Source: Mycolicibacterium canariasense (GTDB taxonomy: Bacteria > Actinomycetota > Actinomycetes > Mycobacteriales > Mycobacteriaceae). Taken from it: a DNA stretch of 64,000 nt. The translations under genes were made by a program, and so were the position numbers. Shown one piece after another: positions 7,124 through 15,993 of the stretch (positions are counted from its first letter, which is position 1; each line of letters starts with the position of its first letter). The stretch spans positions 1-64,000 of the forward strand of contig NZ_LQOL01000079.1 of assembly GCF_002101555.1 (NCBI RefSeq). The letters run 5' to 3'. Under the pieces are notes generated by a model. The model was not told where the DNA came from and searched no databases. It saw only the letters and a list, made by a program, of their open reading frames with translations.

Positions 7124-7930
7124 TCAGTCGCCGCCGAGCTTCTTGTACACCGCACCGACGATCGGCGTGACGATGGCGCGCGGCGCGTACCCGCTGGCCA
7201 CCGACATCGCCTTGGACGTCAGCCCGGGCACGATGCGCATCTTGTTGTGCTCCAACCCGTCCAGCGACAGCTTCGCGGTGTACTCGGTGTTGATCCACAG
7301 GAAGTCCGGGATCAGCTTCTCCACCAGCGAGCGCTCATCCGCATCCGGCAGATCGGTGCGCACCGGGCCGGGCGCCAGCAACGTGACGTGCACGCCGGTG
7401 CCCTTGAGTTCGCCGCGCAGCGACTCACTGAAGGTGTTCGCGAAGGCCTTGGTGGCCGCGTAGGTGGCGTTGTTCGGGATCGGCGAATTGCCCGCCGCCG
7501 AGCCGGAGATCAGGATGCCACCGGCCTTGCGTTCGATCATCCCGGGCAGCACAGCCAGGCACAGATCATGCACGGCAATGGCATTCAGTTGGACCTGTGC
7601 CTTCTCGCCGGCCGGGTCCAGCTTGGCCACCGGACCGAAGGTGGCGGTGCCGGCGTTGGCGCACAGGATCGAGATGTTGCGGCCGGCCAGCTCCTGGCAG
7701 AGCACATCACGGGCGGCCGGATCGGCCAGGTCCACGGCGCGCACCTCCACGGTCACGCCGTACGTATCGGTGAGCCGGGTAGCGAGCTCGGTCAGCACCT
7801 CGCCCCGGCGGGCCGTGATGATCAGATGGTGGCCCCGGGAGGCCAGGTCCGCGGCGAGGGCTTCACCGATGCCCTGGGAGGCGCCGGTGACAACAGCGCG
7901 GGCGTCGGGGTGGGGTGCGGGTACAGGCAT
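7124..7930 (-). CDS. cmrA: Mycolate reductase CmrA (short-chain dehydrogenase)
   Basis: Reduces the beta-keto group of the newly condensed mycolate to the mature beta-hydroxy form. The protein has 268 aa, identical in length to Rv2509 as I recall. It has the SDR cofactor motif TGASQGIGEA (about residues 15-24), an NAG motif (CANAGTATFG), the catalytic Ser in ISGSAAGN and YAATK with catalytic Tyr and Lys. The C-terminal half has the extended substrate region seen in DltE/SDR-type mycolate reductases. Identification rests on family features and the conserved position between the MFS (Rv2508c) and HerA-like (Rv2510c) genes. A TACGAT box 6 nt upstream suggests a leaderless mRNA. Confidence 0.88.
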   Translation of the reverse strand: MPVPAPHPDARAVVTGASQGIGEALAADLASRGHHLIITARRGEVLTELATRLTDTYGVTVEVRAVDLADPAARDVLCQELAGRNISILCANAGTATFGPVAKLDPAGEKAQVQLNAIAVHDLCLAVLPGMIERKAGGILISGSAAGNSPIPNNATYAATKAFANTFSESLRGELKGTGVHVTLLAPGPVRTDLPDADERSLVEKLIPDFLWINTEYTAKLSLDGLEHNKMRIVPGLTSKAMSVASGYAPRAIVTPIVGAVYKKLGGD

Positions 7931-7936
7931 GCCGAA

Positions 7937-7942
7937 ATCGTA
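7937..7942 (-). promoter_or_regulatory. -10 box TACGAT for cmrA
   Basis: On the minus strand TACGAT ends 6 nt before the cmrA ATG at 7930. It lies only 8 bp from the oppositely oriented -10 box of the MFS gene. Confidence 0.45.
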
Positions 7943-7950
7943 AGGACTTA

Positions 7951-7956
7951 TAGGGT
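7951..7956 (+). promoter_or_regulatory. -10 box TAGGGT for the MFS gene
   Basis: TAGGGT ends 7 nt before the ATG at 7964, a leaderless arrangement. The two divergent start codons are separated by only 33 bp. Confidence 0.45.
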
Positions 7957-7963
7957 GGCGGCC

Positions 7964-9286
7964 ATGAGCAGCCCCGTGTCGGAGTCGCGCGGGGCGCGGC
8001 GTTCGCAAGTGTTGTCGTGGGTTCTGTACGACTGCGGTGCCACCGGCGTCAACGCCATCGTCGTGACCTTCGTCTTCTCCGTCTACCTGACCAGTGCCGT
8101 CGGAAAGGACCTGCCAGGGGACACGACGCCGGCGAGCTGGCTGGGCCGGGCGCTGACCGTCGCCGGCATCGTCGTCGCGGTGTTGGCACCGGTCACCGGC
8201 ATCTGGGTGGACGCCGCGCACCGGCGCCGCCGGGCGCTGGTCACGCTCACCGTGGTCGCGGCGGCGCTGGTCGCGTCCACGACCCTGATCCGCTCCGACT
8301 ACCACTACCTGTGGGCCGGGCTGGCCCTGCTGGCGATGATCGCGGCGTGCAATGACCTGGCGACCGTCCCGTACAACGCGATGCTGGCGCAGCTGACCAC
8401 GCCGAAGAACTCCGGCCGGGTGTCCGGCGCGGGCCTGGCGGTCGGGTACGGCGGCAGCGTGGCGTTGCTGCTCATCGTCTACCTCGGCTTCATCGTCGGC
8501 GACGGCGGGCTGCTGGGCCTACCCACCGATGACGGCCAGAACGTCCGGGCCGCCATGGTGCTGACGTCGGTGTGGCTGCTGGTGTTCGCGCTGCCGCTGC
8601 TGCTCACCGCGCCGGCGCCACCCGCCGATCCCGCGCACCGCCCGGTCCGCATCGCGGCGGCCTACCGCACGCTGTGGGCCGAGGTGCAAGCGGAATGGCG
8701 ACGCGACCGCAACGTCGTCTACTACCTGATCGCCAGTGCGGTGTTCCGCGACGGGCTGACCGGGGTGTTCACCTTCGGCGCGGTGCTCGGCGTCAACGTG
8801 TACGGCATCTCGCCGGCGACGGTGCTGTTGTTCGGTGTGGCGGCCTGCCTGGTGGCCGCCGCGGGCGCAGTGGCCGGCGGCTGGCTGGACGACCGCATCG
8901 GCGCCAAGCCGGTGATCATCGGGGCGCTGAGCCTGATGATCGTGGTGGGGCTGACGCTGATGACGCTGTCCGGTCCGCTCGCGTTCTGGGTGTGCGGGCT
9001 GCTGCTGTGCCTGTTCGTGGGGCCGACCCTGTCGGCGGCGCGCACGCAGATGCTGCGCATCTCCAACGAGGGCAAGGAAGGCGTGGCTTTCGGCCTGTAC
9101 ACCATGACCGGACGGGCAGCGACCTTCCTGGCACCGGCGCTGTTCGCGTTGTTCATCGACGTGTTCCACAGCGACCGCGCCGGGATGGGCGGGTTGTGCG
9201 TGGTGTTGATCCTCGGTCTGCTGCTGATGCTCGGGGTGAAGACCCCGCGCGGGTCAGCCGATCGGGCTGCAGATCGTCAGGCCTGA
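7964..9286 (+). CDS. MFS transporter, UMF1/Atg22-like
   Basis: A 440-aa integral membrane protein with about 12 hydrophobic helices. The first helix motif VLYDCGATGVNAIVVTFVF resembles the WxLYDxANSAF signature of the UMF1/Atg22 group, whose members are amino-acid or nutrient effluxers. The MFS loop between helices 2 and 3 is GIWVDAAHRRRRAL, and a second domain begins near residue 245 (RDRNVVYYLIAS). It corresponds in position to Rv2508c. Substrate unknown. Its last 33 bp overlap, in antisense, the 3' end of the MmpS-domain gene. Divergent from cmrA with a shared 33-bp promoter region. Confidence 0.85.
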   Translation: MSSPVSESRGARRSQVLSWVLYDCGATGVNAIVVTFVFSVYLTSAVGKDLPGDTTPASWLGRALTVAGIVVAVLAPVTGIWVDAAHRRRRALVTLTVVAAALVASTTLIRSDYHYLWAGLALLAMIAACNDLATVPYNAMLAQLTTPKNSGRVSGAGLAVGYGGSVALLLIVYLGFIVGDGGLLGLPTDDGQNVRAAMVLTSVWLLVFALPLLLTAPAPPADPAHRPVRIAAAYRTLWAEVQAEWRRDRNVVYYLIASAVFRDGLTGVFTFGAVLGVNVYGISPATVLLFGVAACLVAAAGAVAGGWLDDRIGAKPVIIGALSLMIVVGLTLMTLSGPLAFWVCGLLLCLFVGPTLSAARTQMLRISNEGKEGVAFGLYTMTGRAATFLAPALFALFIDVFHSDRAGMGGLCVVLILGLLLMLGVKTPRGSADRAADRQA

Positions 9287-10024
9287 CCCGCTGCGCTGCT
9301 GCACCTGCGCGCCGTCGATGGTGATCGAGCAGCTGACCTGCCGCCCGACATTGATGATGCTGACGCTGGCCGAACCCTTGGCCGGTTTGGTCAGGTCCAC
9401 TTGCTTGCTCCACGGCAGCAGCACGTTGAACTCGGTCTGCAGCACGCCGCCGGTGTCGACGTAGGTGATGTTGATGGCGCGGCCGGTGCCCGAGACGTCG
9501 TACACCACGGTCTCGGTGGCGCTCGGATCGGCGCCGGGTACGCCCGGTGTGGTGGGGGTGGTGGGCGACGAGGACGGTACCGGCGCCGGGACGGTGGAGG
9601 TGGTCGGCCGGCGTGTGGTGGTCGGCGCGGTGGTGGTCGGTTCGGTCAGCGAGGGCACCGGGGCGACCACGGTGTCCTGCTGGGAGCTGTTGACGATCAC
9701 CAGCGCGATGACCAACGCGAGCACCGCGACGATGGCGATGGCCGCCAGGAACCACAGCCAGCGGGGTGGGCGCGGGCCGTCCGGGGGCGCCGGGTCACCG
9801 GGCAGCGGCGGTTGCTGGGGCGGTGCCCCGTAGGGACCGGCCGCATAGGCCGGGTCGTAGGCCGGATAGGCGGGTAGCGGTTCGGTGGGCCGTGTGCCGT
9901 AGGGGCCCTGACCGGCGTACGCGGGGTCGGAGTAACCCGGATAGCCGGGATGGCCGGGATAAGCGTCGCCGTAGCCGCCGTCAAGGCGCTGGGTCGGCTC
10001 ATCGCCGCGTGGTGAATTGGTCAT
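9254..10024 (-). CDS. Pro/Tyr-rich membrane protein with MmpS-like domain
   Basis: 256 aa. The cytoplasmic N-terminus (1-85) is rich in Pro, Tyr and Gly with repeats such as GYPGYSDPAYAG; one transmembrane helix follows (about 92-114, WFLAAIAIVAVLALVIALVIV). A Thr/Pro-rich stalk (115-165) leads to an extracytoplasmic MmpS-type beta domain (VVYDVSGTGRAINITYVDTGG...LLPWSKQ). It corresponds to Rv2507. I start at ATG 10024, which has GAGGTGGG upstream. MmpS domains act with RND transporters, but no MmpL is adjacent, so its partner is unknown. The 3' end overlaps the convergent MFS gene by 33 bp. Confidence 0.85.
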   Translation of the reverse strand: MTNSPRGDEPTQRLDGGYGDAYPGHPGYPGYSDPAYAGQGPYGTRPTEPLPAYPAYDPAYAAGPYGAPPQQPPLPGDPAPPDGPRPPRWLWFLAAIAIVAVLALVIALVIVNSSQQDTVVAPVPSLTEPTTTAPTTTRRPTTSTVPAPVPSSSPTTPTTPGVPGADPSATETVVYDVSGTGRAINITYVDTGGVLQTEFNVLLPWSKQVDLTKPAKGSASVSIINVGRQVSCSITIDGAQVQQRSGSGLTICSPIG

Positions 10025-10102
10025 GCCCACCTCATGGCTGCAGGGTACCCGCGCGGCCCGGCGATGCGGCGCCGTGCGGTCACACTGCCCTGCCCGCGGC
10101 AG

Positions 10103-10693
10103 CTACGGCGTGGCGGCCAGCGCGGCGACCGTCATCGCCCGCAGTACCGCCCGCGAGCTGTGGGTGAGCGTGGGTGCCTTGACGCTGTGCGGGGTCGAGT
10201 TGAGCAATCCGAACACGGCCTGAGATTTGAGCCGGGCGTCGGCCTCGTCCAGGGTGTCGTCGAGCCGGCGCAGCACGTCGACCCAGATCTCCACGTACTG
10301 CCGCTGTGCCTTGCGGACCTGGCGTTTGGCCTGCGCGGGCAGATGCGCGAGATCGCGGTCCTGGATGCGGATCAGGTCGGATTCGCCGAGCGCGAAGTCG
10401 AGGTGAAAGTCGATGAGCCCATCGAGTGCCTGGCGGGCATCGTCGGCGGCCGCGACGACCTCGGTGGCGCCGCTGAGCAGCCGCGTGCTGATCCCGACCA
10501 GGAGTTCGGTCAGCAACGCTTCTTTGTTGGGGAAGTGCCGGTAGATGGCGGGACCGCTGACACCCGCGGCCGACCCGATGTCCTCCAGCCGCACCGCCAG
10601 GTAGCCATGTTCGGCGATGAGGCGTTCGGCGGCGGCGATCAGTTGATCGCGGCGGTCGGATTTGGCCTTGCTGCGCGGGGTTTGCATCGTCAT
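10103..10693 (-). CDS. bkaR: TetR repressor BkaR of branched-chain keto-acid genes
   Basis: 196-aa TetR-family protein: HTH at about residues 24-55 (LEDIGSAAGVSGPAIYRHFPNKEALLTELL) and an all-helical ligand domain. I choose ATG 10693 because GGAGG lies 6 nt upstream; the frame is open to 10720, which would run into the operator region. It is divergent from accD1 with two 16-bp repeats between. The M. tuberculosis equivalent, Rv2506 (BkaR), represses the neighbouring leucine-catabolic operon. By position this protein should control accD1-accA1-fadE19-maoC-citE and itself. The inducer is presumably an acyl-CoA of the pathway, which is inference. Confidence 0.88.
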   Translation of the reverse strand: MTMQTPRSKAKSDRRDQLIAAAERLIAEHGYLAVRLEDIGSAAGVSGPAIYRHFPNKEALLTELLVGISTRLLSGATEVVAAADDARQALDGLIDFHLDFALGESDLIRIQDRDLAHLPAQAKRQVRKAQRQYVEIWVDVLRRLDDTLDEADARLKSQAVFGLLNSTPHSVKAPTLTHSSRAVLRAMTVAALAATP

Positions 10694-10724
10694 GCGCGGC
10701 CTCCGTCCGGCTGTAGACATTTCG

Positions 10725-10765
10725 GTTAGTCGTGATTAACATACCACGAGTTAGTCGTCATTAAC
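10725..10765. promoter_or_regulatory. Paired 16-bp operator-like repeats between bkaR and accD1
   Basis: GTTAGTCGTGATTAAC (10725-10740) and GTTAGTCGTCATTAAC (10750-10765) are direct copies differing at one base; each is also an imperfect palindrome. Their 25-bp offset is about 2.4 helical turns. Possible -10 boxes lie between them: TAACAT toward accD1 (10737-10742) and TATGTT toward bkaR (10739-10744). Repressor bound here would block both promoters. Confidence 0.75.
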
Positions 10766-10774
10766 TCAACTGAA

Positions 10775-12358
10775 ATGGGTTCTGCGATGGCACATCGCGA
10801 CGCACACGTCGCCCTGGTGGACGAGTTGCGCACCAAACTGGCCGAGGTCGCCCTCGGTGGACCGGAGAAGGCACGCGACCGCCACGTCAGCCGGGGCAAG
10901 CTGCTTCCGCGGGACCGGGTCGACGGGCTGCTCGACACCGGCAGCCCCTTCCTGGACATCGCGCCGCTGGCCGCCCACGGCATGTACGACGGGGACTGCC
11001 CGGGTGCGGGCCTGATCGCCGGTATCGGCCGGGTGTCCGGACGCGAATGCATGATCGTGGCCAACGACGCCACCGTCAAAGGCGGCACGTATTACCCGAT
11101 CACCGTCAAGAAACACCTACGCGCACAAGAGATCGCCGCGCAGAACCGGCTGCCGTGCATCTACCTGGTGGACTCCGGTGGCGCCTTCCTGCCCCGTCAG
11201 GACGAGGTGTTCCCCGACCGCGAACACTTCGGCCGCATCTTCTACAACCAGGCGACCATGAGCGCGCAGGGCATCCCGCAGATCGCCGCGGTGCTCGGCT
11301 CGTGCACCGCCGGCGGCGCGTACGTACCCGCCATGAGCGACGAGGCCGTCATCGTGCGCAACCAGGGCACCATCTTCCTGGGCGGACCACCGCTGGTGAA
11401 GGCCGCCACCGGCGAGGTCGTCACGGCCGAGGAACTGGGCGGCGGCGACCTGCATTCCAAGATCTCCGGTGTGACAGACCATCTGGCCCGCGACGACCGC
11501 GACGCCCTGCGCATCGTGCGGCGCATCGTGTCCACCCTCGGCCCGCGGTGCGATCCGCCGTGGGAGGTGGTGCCCACCGTCGACCCGGTGGCCGACCAGA
11601 CCGAGCTCTACGACGTCGTGCCGACCGACGCCCGCGTCCCCTACGACGTACACGAGGTGATCACCCGCATCGTCGATGGCCCTTCCCCCGTCGCTCCGCT
11701 CGCCCCCGGGGCTGGTGAGTTCGCGGAATTCAAGGCCGAATACGGCACCACACTGGTCACCGGTTTCGCGCGCATCCACGGCCACCCGGTGGGCATCATC
11801 GCCAACAACGGTGTGCTGTTCGGGGAATCCGCGGTCAAGGGCGCCCACTTCATCGAGCTGTGCGACAAGCGCAACACCCCGTTGTTGTTCCTGCAGAACA
11901 TCTCCGGATTCATGGTCGGCCGTGACTACGAGGCCGGCGGCATCGCCAAACACGGCGCCAAGATGGTCACCGCCGTGGCCTGTGCACGGGTGCCCAAGCT
12001 CACCGTCGTGATCGGCGGCTCCTACGGTGCCGGCAACTACTCCATGTGCGGGCGCGCGTATTCGCCCCGGTTCCTGTGGATGTGGCCCAACGCGCGGATC
12101 TCGGTGATGGGCGGTGAGCAGGCCGCCTCGGTGCTGGCCACCGTGCGCGGTGAGATGACGTCCGAGGAGGAAGAGGCGTTCAAGGCGCCGATCCGGGCCC
12201 AGTACGAGGCGCAGGGCAATCCGTACTACTCCACCGCACGCCTGTGGGACGACGGCGTCATCGACCCCGCCGACACCAGAACCGTTGTCGGTTTGGCCCT
12301 TTCGGTTGTCGCACAGGCCCCGCTGGAGCCGGTGTCTTATGGCGTCTTCAGGATGTGA
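10775..12358 (+). CDS. accD1: 3-methylcrotonyl-CoA carboxylase beta subunit (carboxyltransferase) AccD1
   Basis: Transfers CO2 from carboxybiotin on AccA1 to 3-methylcrotonyl-CoA in leucine degradation. 527 aa with two crotonase-like carboxyltransferase halves. The N-half shows [17 protein letters not shown], characteristic of methylcrotonyl- rather than propionyl-CoA carboxylases, and [16 protein letters not shown]. The C-half has [19 protein letters not shown] and [21 protein letters not shown]. No Shine-Dalgarno is obvious at 10775; Met5 at 10787 is an alternative. First gene of the BkaR-regulated operon, 4 bp before accA1. Codons for [14 protein letters not shown] near residues 302-315 coincide with a short GC-rich repeat that recurs in bkdC and gdh. 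Confidence 0.93.
   Translation: MGSAMAHRDAHVALVDELRTKLAEVALGGPEKARDRHVSRGKLLPRDRVDGLLDTGSPFLDIAPLAAHGMYDGDCPGAGLIAGIGRVSGRECMIVANDATVKGGTYYPITVKKHLRAQEIAAQNRLPCIYLVDSGGAFLPRQDEVFPDREHFGRIFYNQATMSAQGIPQIAAVLGSCTAGGAYVPAMSDEAVIVRNQGTIFLGGPPLVKAATGEVVTAEELGGGDLHSKISGVTDHLARDDRDALRIVRRIVSTLGPRCDPPWEVVPTVDPVADQTELYDVVPTDARVPYDVHEVITRIVDGPSPVAPLAPGAGEFAEFKAEYGTTLVTGFARIHGHPVGIIANNGVLFGESAVKGAHFIELCDKRNTPLLFLQNISGFMVGRDYEAGGIAKHGAKMVTAVACARVPKLTVVIGGSYGAGNYSMCGRAYSPRFLWMWPNARISVMGGEQAASVLATVRGEMTSEEEEAFKAPIRAQYEAQGNPYYSTARLWDDGVIDPADTRTVVGLALSVVAQAPLEPVSYGVFRM
11685..11706 (-). repeat. In-frame GC-rich repeat copy (core CGAGCGGAGCGACGGGG)
   Basis: On the minus strand these bases read GGGGCGAGCGGAGCGACGGGG plus one G. 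The core differs at one base from copies in bkdC (19442-19520) and gdh (59229-59280). It lies in the linker between the two carboxyltransferase halves of AccD1 and does not break the frame. Confidence 0.6.
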
Positions 12359-12362
12359 TCAG

Positions 12363-14354
12363 ATGACTGTCCGACGCTTCGATACCGTCCTCGTGGCCAA
12401 CCGCGGCGAGATCGCCGTCCGGGTGATCCGCACGCTGCGCGCCATGGGCATCCGCGCGGTCGCCGTCTACAGCGACGCCGACGACGGGGCCCGCCATGTC
12501 GCCGAGGCCGACGTCGCGGTACGCATCGGTCCGGCCTCCGCCCGGCAGAGCTACCTCGACATCAAAGCCATCGTGGGAGCCGCGGCCCGCACCGGCGCGC
12601 AGGCCGTGCACCCCGGTTACGGCTTCTTGGCCGAGAACGCCGAATTCGCGGCCGCTCTGCACGCCGCGGGCATCGTGTTCATCGGCCCGCCGGTGCCCGC
12701 GATCGGCACCATGGGTGACAAGATCGCCGCCAAGGCCGCGGTATCGGCGTTCGGGGTGCCGGTGGTTCCCGGCATCTCCCGGCCCGGCCTGACCGACGAC
12801 GACCTGATTGCCGGGGCCCCCGAGGTGGGCTTCCCCGTGCTGGTCAAACCGTCGGCGGGCGGTGGAGGCAAGGGCATGCGGGTGGTGCACTCGGCCGACG
12901 AACTGCCTGCGGCATTGGTTAGCGCCCGGCGCGAGGCGGCCTCGGCATTCGGCGACGACACTCTGTTCCTGGAACGATTCGTGTTGCGGCCCAGGCATAT
13001 CGAGGTGCAGGTGCTCGCCGACGGGCACGGCAACGTCATCCACCTCGGTGAGCGGGAATGCAGCCTGCAACGGCGGCACCAGAAGGTCATCGAGGAGGCT
13101 CCGTCGCCGCTGCTGGACGCCGCGACCCGCGCCCGCATCGGTGAGGCGGCCTGCAACACCGCCCGCAGCGTGGACTACACCGGCGCGGGCACCGTCGAGT
13201 TCATCGTCTCCGCGGACAAGCCCGACGAGTTCTTCTTCATGGAGATGAACACGCGTCTGCAGGTGGAACATCCAGTCACCGAACTGGTCACCGGCGTCGA
13301 CCTGGTGGAGTTGCAGGTGCGGGTCGCGGCGGGGGAGCCGCTGCCCATACGCCAGGAGGATGTCACGCTCGACGGGCACGCCATCGAGGCCCGGGTGTAC
13401 GCCGAGGACCCGGCCAACGGCTTCCTGCCGACCGGCGGGACGGTACTCGACGTGGTCGAACCCGAACGGGTGCGCGTCGATTCGGGAATCTATCCGGGCA
13501 CCGTCGTCGGCAGCGACTACGACCCGATGCTCGCCAAGATCATCGCGTACGCCGACAACCGGTCGGGCGCGCTGCGCGGTCTGGACCGAGCCCTGGCCCA
13601 GACCGCCGTGCTGGGTGTCACCACCAATATCGACTTCCTGCGGTTCCTGCTGGCCGACCCGGATGTCATTGCCGGCCAACTGGATACCGGCCTGCTCGAT
13701 CGCCGGCTACCGGATTACACCACTGCACCGGTCGCCGACGAAGATCTCGTCGCCGCGGCCGCTTACCGGTGGCTGCAGTGCTGGGCCGCCGCCGACGACA
13801 ACCTGTGGTCGGCACCGTCGGGCTGGCGCACCGGACAGCGGGCGCCGAGCACGTTCCGGCTGCAGGCCGGTGAGCGTGTCGACCACGTACGGATCACCGG
13901 CAGCCCCGACACTGCGGTCGCGACCGTAGAAGACGGCGGAACATATTCGCTGACAGCACGATTGGACGGCCGCGATCTCACCGTCGCCGTGGACGGCCTG
14001 CGCACCGACTACATCGTCGCGTCCGACGGTCCGCATATCTGGCTGGCCGGGCCGCACGGCACCGTCGCGGTACACGAGGTGCGCGAAGCGCCGGTGCGCC
14101 CCGACGACGAGCACTCCGGGGACGCCGAACTGGTCAGCCCCATGCCCGGGGCGGTGGTCGCCGTCGGCGTCACCGACGGCGCCACCGTCGCAACCGGTGC
14201 CGTTGTCGTCACCGTCGAGGCCATGAAGATGGAACACACGCTGTCCTCGCCGGTCGGCGGCGTGGTCGAACTTCTCGTCGCCGTCGGCGACCAGGTCAAG
14301 GTGGGTCAGCCGCTGGCCCGAATCACCGCCGCAACCAAGGAGACCCAACAATGA
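12363..14354 (+). CDS. accA1: 3-methylcrotonyl-CoA carboxylase alpha subunit (biotin carboxylase/BCCP) AccA1
   Basis: 663 aa. The biotin carboxylase N-domain ([18 protein letters not shown]), ATP-grasp with Gly-rich loop [14 protein letters not shown] (about residues 160-173) and [14 protein letters not shown], and the BC C-domain ([12 protein letters not shown]) are followed by a linker and a C-terminal biotinyl domain with VEAMKMEH, biotinylated Lys622. It uses ATP and bicarbonate to carboxylate biotin for AccD1. Start ATG 12363 lies 4 bp after accD1 stop; the frame is open into accD1 but the conserved N-terminus begins here. Stop and fadE19 start overlap as ATGA. Confidence 0.93.
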   Translation: MTVRRFDTVLVANRGEIAVRVIRTLRAMGIRAVAVYSDADDGARHVAEADVAVRIGPASARQSYLDIKAIVGAAARTGAQAVHPGYGFLAENAEFAAALHAAGIVFIGPPVPAIGTMGDKIAAKAAVSAFGVPVVPGISRPGLTDDDLIAGAPEVGFPVLVKPSAGGGGKGMRVVHSADELPAALVSARREAASAFGDDTLFLERFVLRPRHIEVQVLADGHGNVIHLGERECSLQRRHQKVIEEAPSPLLDAATRARIGEAACNTARSVDYTGAGTVEFIVSADKPDEFFFMEMNTRLQVEHPVTELVTGVDLVELQVRVAAGEPLPIRQEDVTLDGHAIEARVYAEDPANGFLPTGGTVLDVVEPERVRVDSGIYPGTVVGSDYDPMLAKIIAYADNRSGALRGLDRALAQTAVLGVTTNIDFLRFLLADPDVIAGQLDTGLLDRRLPDYTTAPVADEDLVAAAAYRWLQCWAAADDNLWSAPSGWRTGQRAPSTFRLQAGERVDHVRITGSPDTAVATVEDGGTYSLTARLDGRDLTVAVDGLRTDYIVASDGPHIWLAGPHGTVAVHEVREAPVRPDDEHSGDAELVSPMPGAVVAVGVTDGATVATGAVVVTVEAMKMEHTLSSPVGGVVELLVAVGDQVKVGQPLARITAATKETQQ

Positions 14355-15514
14355 GCGACTTCCTGTCCACGGGCACGCTGCCCGACGACTACGCGCAGCT
14401 GGCCAAGACCGTCCGCGACTTCGCACAGAGCGTCGTAGCCCCGGTGGCCGCCAAACACGATGAGGAGCATTCGTTCCCGTACGAGGTTGTCTCCGGGATG
14501 GCCGATATGGGCCTGTTCGGTCTGCCGTTCCCCGAGGAGTACGGCGGCATGGGCGGGGACTATTTCGCGCTGTGCCTGGCTTTGGAGGAACTCGGCAAGG
14601 TCGACCAGAGCGTGGCGATCACCCTGGAAGCCGGTGTGTCACTGGGCGCGATGCCGGTGTACCGGTTCGGTAACGAGGCGCAGAAGCAGGAGTGGTTGCC
14701 CCTGCTGGCCAGCGGCAAGGCGCTGGGCGCCTTCGGATTGACCGAAGCCGGCGGCGGCAGCGACGCCGGGGCCACCAAGACCACCGCCAAACTCGACGGT
14801 GACACCTGGGTGATCAACGGCTCGAAGCAGTTCATCACCAATTCCGGCACCGATATCACCAAGCTGGTCACCGTCACCGCGGTGACGGGCGAAGGCCCCG
14901 ACGGTAGGAAGGAGATCTCGTCGATCCTGGTGCCGGTGCCGACCGCGGGGTTCACCGCCGAACCCGCCTACAACAAGGTCGGCTGGAATGCCTCGGACAC
15001 CCATCCGCTCAGCTTCGACGACGTCCGGGTGCCCGCCGAGAACCTGCTCGGTGACCGCGGCCGTGGCTACGCCAACTTCCTGCGCATCCTGGACGAGGGG
15101 CGCATCGCCATCGCCGCGCTGTCGGTCGGTGCGGCGCAGGGCTGCGTCGACGAATGCGTGAAGTACGCCAAGGAGCGCGAAGCGTTCGGCGCCAAGATCG
15201 GGACGTATCAGGCCATCGCCTTCAAGATCGCCCGGATGGAGGCCCGCGCACATGCCGCGCGGACCGCGTACTACGACGCAGCCGCGCTGATGTTGTCGGG
15301 CAAGCCGTTCAAGAAGGCGGCCTCGGTGGCCAAGCTGGTGTCCAGCGAGGCCGCGATGGACAACGCCCGGGACGCCACCCAGATCTTCGGCGGGTACGGC
15401 TTCATGAACGAGTATCCGGTGTCCCGGCATTACCGGGACAGTAAGATCCTCGAAATCGGCGAGGGCACAACCGAAGTGCAGCTGATGCTGATCGGGCGGG
15501 AACTGGGTCTATGA
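14351..15514 (+). CDS. fadE19: Acyl-CoA dehydrogenase FadE19 (isovaleryl-CoA type)
   Basis: 387-aa flavoprotein with all three ACAD regions: N-terminal helices with PEEYGGMGG, the FAD/substrate beta domain with [20 protein letters not shown] and [14 protein letters not shown], and the C-terminal helices ending [36 protein letters not shown]. The Glu in GEGT is the usual catalytic base. Within the leucine operon it should oxidise isovaleryl-CoA (or 2-methyl-branched acyl-CoAs) to the enoyl-CoA used by AccA1/AccD1; the substrate is inferred from context. Both ends overlap their neighbours by ATGA. Confidence 0.92.
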   Translation: MSDFLSTGTLPDDYAQLAKTVRDFAQSVVAPVAAKHDEEHSFPYEVVSGMADMGLFGLPFPEEYGGMGGDYFALCLALEELGKVDQSVAITLEAGVSLGAMPVYRFGNEAQKQEWLPLLASGKALGAFGLTEAGGGSDAGATKTTAKLDGDTWVINGSKQFITNSGTDITKLVTVTAVTGEGPDGRKEISSILVPVPTAGFTAEPAYNKVGWNASDTHPLSFDDVRVPAENLLGDRGRGYANFLRILDEGRIAIAALSVGAAQGCVDECVKYAKEREAFGAKIGTYQAIAFKIARMEARAHAARTAYYDAAALMLSGKPFKKAASVAKLVSSEAAMDNARDATQIFGGYGFMNEYPVSRHYRDSKILEIGEGTTEVQLMLIGRELGL

Positions 15515-15993
15515 CCAAGAGAACCGTCGAGCAGCGCGGGCTGTGGTACGAGGAGTTCGAGACCGGCGTGCTGTATCTGCACCGGCCCGGGCGCACCATC
15601 ACCGAGGCCGACAACGTCCTGTTCACCACCTTGACGATGAACACCCAGGCGCTGCACCTGGACGCGGCATTCTCCGACGCGTTGCCGCCATTCCATCAGC
15701 GGCTGGTGAACTCGATGTTCACCCTGTCCACACTGGTCGGATTGTCGGTGGCTCAGCTCACCCAGGGCACCATCGTGGGCAACCTCGGATTCTCCGAGAT
15801 CGCCTTCCCCAAGCCGTTGTTCCACGGCGACACGCTGTACGCCGAATCCGAGGTCATCGAGAAGCGCGAATCCAAGAGCCGGCCCGGGGAGGGCATCGTC
15901 ACCTTCGCCCACACCGGCCGCAACCAGCACGGCGACATCGTGGCGACCGCCACCCGCAAGACCATGGTGCGCAAGAAACCCCAGGAGGCCTAG
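15511..15993 (+). CDS. MaoC-like hot-dog dehydratase (3-methylglutaconyl-CoA hydratase candidate)
   Basis: 160-aa single hot-dog fold protein of the MaoC family: EEFETGVLYLHRPGRTITEADNVLFTTLTMNTQALHLD contains the hydratase 2 pattern (Asp and His near residues 25-45 and HLD), and the C-terminal half has NLGFSEIAFPKPLFHGDTL. Its position between the carboxylase/FadE19 and the CitE-family lyase makes it the likely hydratase for 3-methylglutaconyl-CoA or a related branched enoyl-CoA, which is inference. Orthologue of Rv2499c by position. ATGA overlap with fadE19; its stop TAG shares a base with the GTG of citE. Confidence 0.88.
   Translation: MTKRTVEQRGLWYEEFETGVLYLHRPGRTITEADNVLFTTLTMNTQALHLDAAFSDALPPFHQRLVNSMFTLSTLVGLSVAQLTQGTIVGNLGFSEIAFPKPLFHGDTLYAESEVIEKRESKSRPGEGIVTFAHTGRNQHGDIVATATRKTMVRKKPQEA

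Noticed and set aside
7247-7963. Long N-terminal extension of the MFS gene across cmrA
   Set aside because: It is open only because it is antisense to cmrA; the MFS fold begins right after the leaderless ATG at 7964.
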